Below, piece by piece: positions 3,059-5,220 of a stretch of 5,220 nucleotides of DNA. The stretch covers positions 1-5,220 of the forward strand of contig JAHJCS010000017.1 of NCBI GenBank assembly GCA_018812465.1. Reading direction: 5' to 3'. The notes beneath the pieces were generated by a model. The model did not search any database and had not been told where the DNA came from. It was given only the letters and a program-made list of their open reading frames with translations. The DNA is from Nanobdellota archaeon. GTDB lineage: Archaea > Nanobdellota > Nanobdellia > Woesearchaeales > UBA12501. The translations under genes were made by a program, and so were the position numbers. Position 1 is the first letter of the stretch; the number at the start of each line of letters is the position of its first letter.

Positions 3059-5220
3059 CTAATAACATGATGAAGAATTAATGAACACATCATAACTGCA
3101 TGATCCTCCTGAACAAGTCCCGTTCTCATACTTATCATATGTGATATTATCACAATAGTCAGTACAGGTAATATTCAGGCATAAGTCCACGCATGCTCCA
3201 TCCAAACAACTGTCATCACATATGATATCCTCAAACTGGATTGTCTCATTCATATCACAGTAATTCTCATGCAGTGTTGAATTATCAAGGCACTGGTCAT
3301 AGACCATGCTTGGCACACCCTCATAAGACGTTGTTCCATAAACAAGATAATCCTGTCCTCCGTCTGTATCTACACAGTCAGGGAAAGCATTGCATGAATC
3401 ATTTATGCATCCATATTCGCATGTCTGGGAAGTGCTCATATTCTGCTCTAAGCAATAAGCTGTTTCTAGGCCAGGGTCTATGCATGTGTAAGTTGCATCA
3501 ATAGTCACAAGGTCATCTTCCTGGCATCCTGGACCAAATATAACTCCATTTATTCCGCAGTCAGAATTCTGATAGCAGATCGGACAGTGAGGTCCTGAGG
3601 CGCCATTAAGATAAGTATTGCTTATATTGTCTACACAATACAAGTTAAGGCCAGTTACATCAGAGACCATTCCAGTGGATATTATGTTTGAGTAGATCTG
3701 GTTCTCTCTAATATCTCCATCTATATGGGTCTCTACAATAATTCCCTTAGATCCTATATCTACTGTGATATTATTGCCTGTGATCTGATTATATATGATA
3801 TTATGCCAAGGTGATGTAGTCTTGCCAGGCCTTGCGCCAAACTGGTATATTATAAGCTTATACAGGTTCTTAAGTCCTGCTACAAATGTCCAGTCTGATA
3901 AGAACACTCCTGCTTCTGTGGCGTCTGATATGCTATTATTTGTGATATAATTGTTCTGTGAGGGTCCTTCAGTGAACATTCCTGTAAGACTTATACCCTT
4001 TGCGCCTCCCTTTATATCATTAAATGAGATATCATTATTACTGAGTTCAAAGAGAGATATTCCCACTGTGTTATCTTCAATTGAGTTATGGTGCACTGAG
4101 TTGTTCTCAGCAAATATCATGGCGATTCCAGAGTTGCTATTGTCATGCACAATGTTGTAATAGATCTCATTGAAATATCCCGCTGCACCTATTCCTATTG
4201 TGTTCTGATAGATATTGTTGAGCATGATATAGTTGGATATTCCAATAACTGCTATTCCAGCAGCTGACTCACTTACAGTATTATCCTCAACAGTTGTGTT
4301 CGCTGCAAGAAGAAGTATTCCTCCTTGGAGTCTGCTGTCACCAGAAGCTCTTCTTATTGTAGAGCTTTCTATTGAAGAATCAAGGACAAGCATTCCCACA
4401 ACACCTATCTCGACATCATTAGCCTCAAGGCTATCAATTGCAATCTCTCTTCCTGAAGTTATGTTGACAGCTTCTTTCACATTGTTTATCACACAGTTCT
4501 TCAAGGTGATATTTTTACGGAATGTGGAGTTGGCTATGATATCATCCAGATATGAAACAGCGCTCTCCATATCAGTTAACTGGCTGAATGAAGTAAGGTT
4601 ACCTGTGTCCTCCATTATCTGTTCCCAATCAATATAACCTGAGATAAGCAAGGCAGTCTCAGATCCAGTACCTGTTATCTCAGTGCCATTGCAGTCAAGA
4701 GTGATATCATCTGAATCCACAACCATGAACCTGCCATCTGAATTGCTGTCATTCAATGTGTATGATCCAGAGCAGAATGTCATGGATCTGTTTATTATTA
4801 GGCCTTCGTATGGTGGGAGGACAGCGTTATTTGTGGCATTGCAGTCATACATAGATATCACTCCATCATTATCACAGTCCTCAAGAGGCGCGCAATAGCC
4901 GCAGGATGTGGAGTTGTGTTCGATAAATTGATATACGCACTCTCCTTTTACACAGCTTCCATTCTCATATCTTGTGTTATTTGCGCATTGGTCAATACAT
5001 AGAGAGCTGCATGGAGGATTTATAGCATCTATCAGCCAGTCTATAGTATTTAACACTAACTGCTCTTCTGTTATCGGATCAGTAATAGCATCGACTCCAA
5101 AACCAAATACAACAGATCCATAAGAATCATTATATGCAGTTATAGCAGCTCCAAGACCTTTCCACTGGGCTACACTTGTGCCATTGAGGGCATCCATTGA
5201 GTCTGGGTATGGTTCAAGAT
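3059..5220 (-). CDS. Large Cys-rich, beta-helical surface protein (N-terminus beyond the window)
   Basis: The frame is open from the right edge to TAG at 3059-3061; the ATG at 5197 is internal, because sense codons continue upstream of it. Numbered from that Met, residues 1-60 look like the end of an alpha/beta domain (VVFGFGVDAITD...LNTIDWLI), as at the C-terminus of glutamine-amidotransferase-like domains. Then come a Cys-rich module (63-102), a DCDNDGVISMYDC metal-binding motif (107-119), and from about 130 to 515 a right-handed parallel beta-helix. The helix starts with FCSGSYTL and ITLDCNG and continues with NxIxxNxxGI turns of the NosD/PbH1 type. Segments 190-229 and 438-464 break the pattern and are probably loops inserted between turns. 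The tail (520-712) is Cys-rich and ends in a second copy of the module. There are 26 N-X-S/T sequons, fitting an N-glycosylated exported protein. No membrane anchor is seen at the C-terminus. Possible roles are adhesion or polysaccharide binding; the actual ligand is unknown. Confidence 0.85.
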   Translation of the reverse strand, partial: LEPYPDSMDALNGTSVAQWKGLGAAITAYNDSYGSVVFGFGVDAITDPITEEQLVLNTIDWLIDAINPPCSSLCIDQCANNTRYENGSCVKGECVYQFIEHNSTSCGYCAPLEDCDNDGVISMYDCNATNNAVLPPYEGLIINRSMTFCSGSYTLNDSNSDGRFMVVDSDDITLDCNGTEITGTGSETALLISGYIDWEQIMEDTGNLTSFSQLTDMESAVSYLDDIIANSTFRKNITLKNCVINNVKEAVNITSGREIAIDSLEANDVEIGVVGMLVLDSSIESSTIRRASGDSRLQGGILLLAANTTVEDNTVSESAAGIAVIGISNYIMLNNIYQNTIGIGAAGYFNEIYYNIVHDNSNSGIAMIFAENNSVHHNSIEDNTVGISLFELSNNDISFNDIKGGAKGISLTGMFTEGPSQNNYITNNSISDATEAGVFLSDWTFVAGLKNLYKLIIYQFGARPGKTTSPWHNIIYNQITGNNITVDIGSKGIIVETHIDGDIRENQIYSNIISTGMVSDVTGLNLYCVDNISNTYLNGASGPHCPICYQNSDCGINGVIFGPGCQEDDLVTIDATYTCIDPGLETAYCLEQNMSTSQTCEYGCINDSCNAFPDCVDTDGGQDYLVYGTTSYEGVPSMVYDQCLDNSTLHENYCDMNETIQFEDIICDDSCLDGACVDLCLNITCTDYCDNITYDKYENGTCSGGSCSYDVFINSSSCY
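3062..3181 (-). repeat. C-terminal copy of a Cys-rich module
   Basis: This encodes residues 673-712 of the surface protein. The Cys pattern is C-x4-C-x3-C-x12-C-x4-C-x10-C, with the words KYENGTC, GGSC and NSSSC. It matches the copy at 4892-5011 in five of the six intervals to within two residues or exactly. The protein stops one residue after the last Cys of the module. Confidence 0.6.
4805..4879 (-). other. DxDxDG metal-binding motif in the surface protein
   Basis: Residues 107-118 read D-C-D-N-D-G-V-I-S-M-Y-D. Asp at positions 1, 3, 5 and 12, Gly at 6 and Ile at 8 fit an EF-hand or dockerin-like calcium loop. The following DCNATNNAVLPPYEG also fits the short MopE-type 'putative metal-binding motif' (DxDGDG...DCDD...P). 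It sits between the Cys module and the beta-helix, where such motifs often serve as rigid calcium-bound linkers. Confidence 0.5.
4892..5011 (-). repeat. N-proximal copy of the Cys-rich module
   Basis: This encodes residues 63-102, with Cys spaced C-x3-C-x3-C-x10-C-x4-C-x11-C and the words RYENGSC, KGEC and NSTSC. It is followed by YC and the metal-binding motif. Likeness to the copy at 3062-3181 is clear in the middle (YENG[ST]C-x4-C) and suggests a duplicated disulfide-bonded domain on both sides of the beta-helix. Confidence 0.6.

Noticed and set aside
3241..4898. Several plus-strand ORFs of 69-134 codons at 3241-3504, 3951-4160, 4233-4637 and 4683-4898
   Set aside because: They are all antisense to the beta-helix protein and arise from its repetitive codons; the Ser/Ile-rich products are the mirror of the beta-helix repeats.
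5195..5197. ATG at 5197 as the true start of the surface protein
   Set aside because: No ribosome-binding site precedes it, the frame stays open to the window edge, and the protein would begin inside an alpha/beta domain without a signal peptide.
1..5220. CRISPR array, insertion sequence or tRNA gene
   Set aside because: No regularly spaced direct repeats, no transposase, and no GGTTCRANYCC T-arm with a matching acceptor stem were found on either strand.

Overview
The window is archaeal. Five lines of evidence agree: an Alba chromatin protein, the archaeal/eukaryotic ribosomal protein S17e, an archaeal-type SepF, a single-finger ZPR1 protein, and promoters of the archaeal BRE/TATA type (T-rich TATA boxes such as TTTATATA). 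Base composition is AT-rich outside one RNA-like island. The genes are compact, and a very large, Cys-rich, beta-helical surface protein with many N-X-S/T sequons lies on the right. This suggests a small-genome lineage of the DPANN/Woesearchaeota kind, but that placement is an inference and no marker here fixes the phylum.

Layout. At the left edge, reading leftwards, is a short operon, rps17e (300-488) followed by albA (start at 269, running off the window). Its promoter is at 533-548. A divergent promoter at 581-597 drives sepF (665-1075), which encodes the membrane anchor of FtsZ. After sepF comes a 527-base stretch without a convincing protein gene. It holds a GC-rich island (1212-1434) closed by a 14-bp terminal helix that depends on several G-U pairs, so it is stable only as a + strand RNA. 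This is the best candidate in the window for something undescribed. Two further long hairpins follow (1444-1492 and 1494-1535). Next is zpr1 (1603-2142), whose TATA box sits at the distance expected for a leaderless mRNA.

On the other strand, an unrecognised 251-residue soluble protein (2135-2890, TTG start) converges on zpr1 and overlaps its end by 8 bases. The right-hand 2.2 kb (3059-5220) is the C-terminal part of a large secreted or surface protein. It shows, in order, the tail of an alpha/beta domain, a Cys-rich module, a calcium/metal-binding DxDxDG motif, a long right-handed beta-helix with NosD-like repeats, and a Cys-rich tail ending in a second copy of the same module. Its N-terminus lies beyond the window.

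How the genes relate. The left half is core housekeeping: chromatin, ribosome, cell division and a translation-linked zinc-finger protein. The right half is accessory or cell-surface. The RNA candidate lies between two housekeeping genes pointing the same way, so it could have its own promoter or be processed from sepF read-through.
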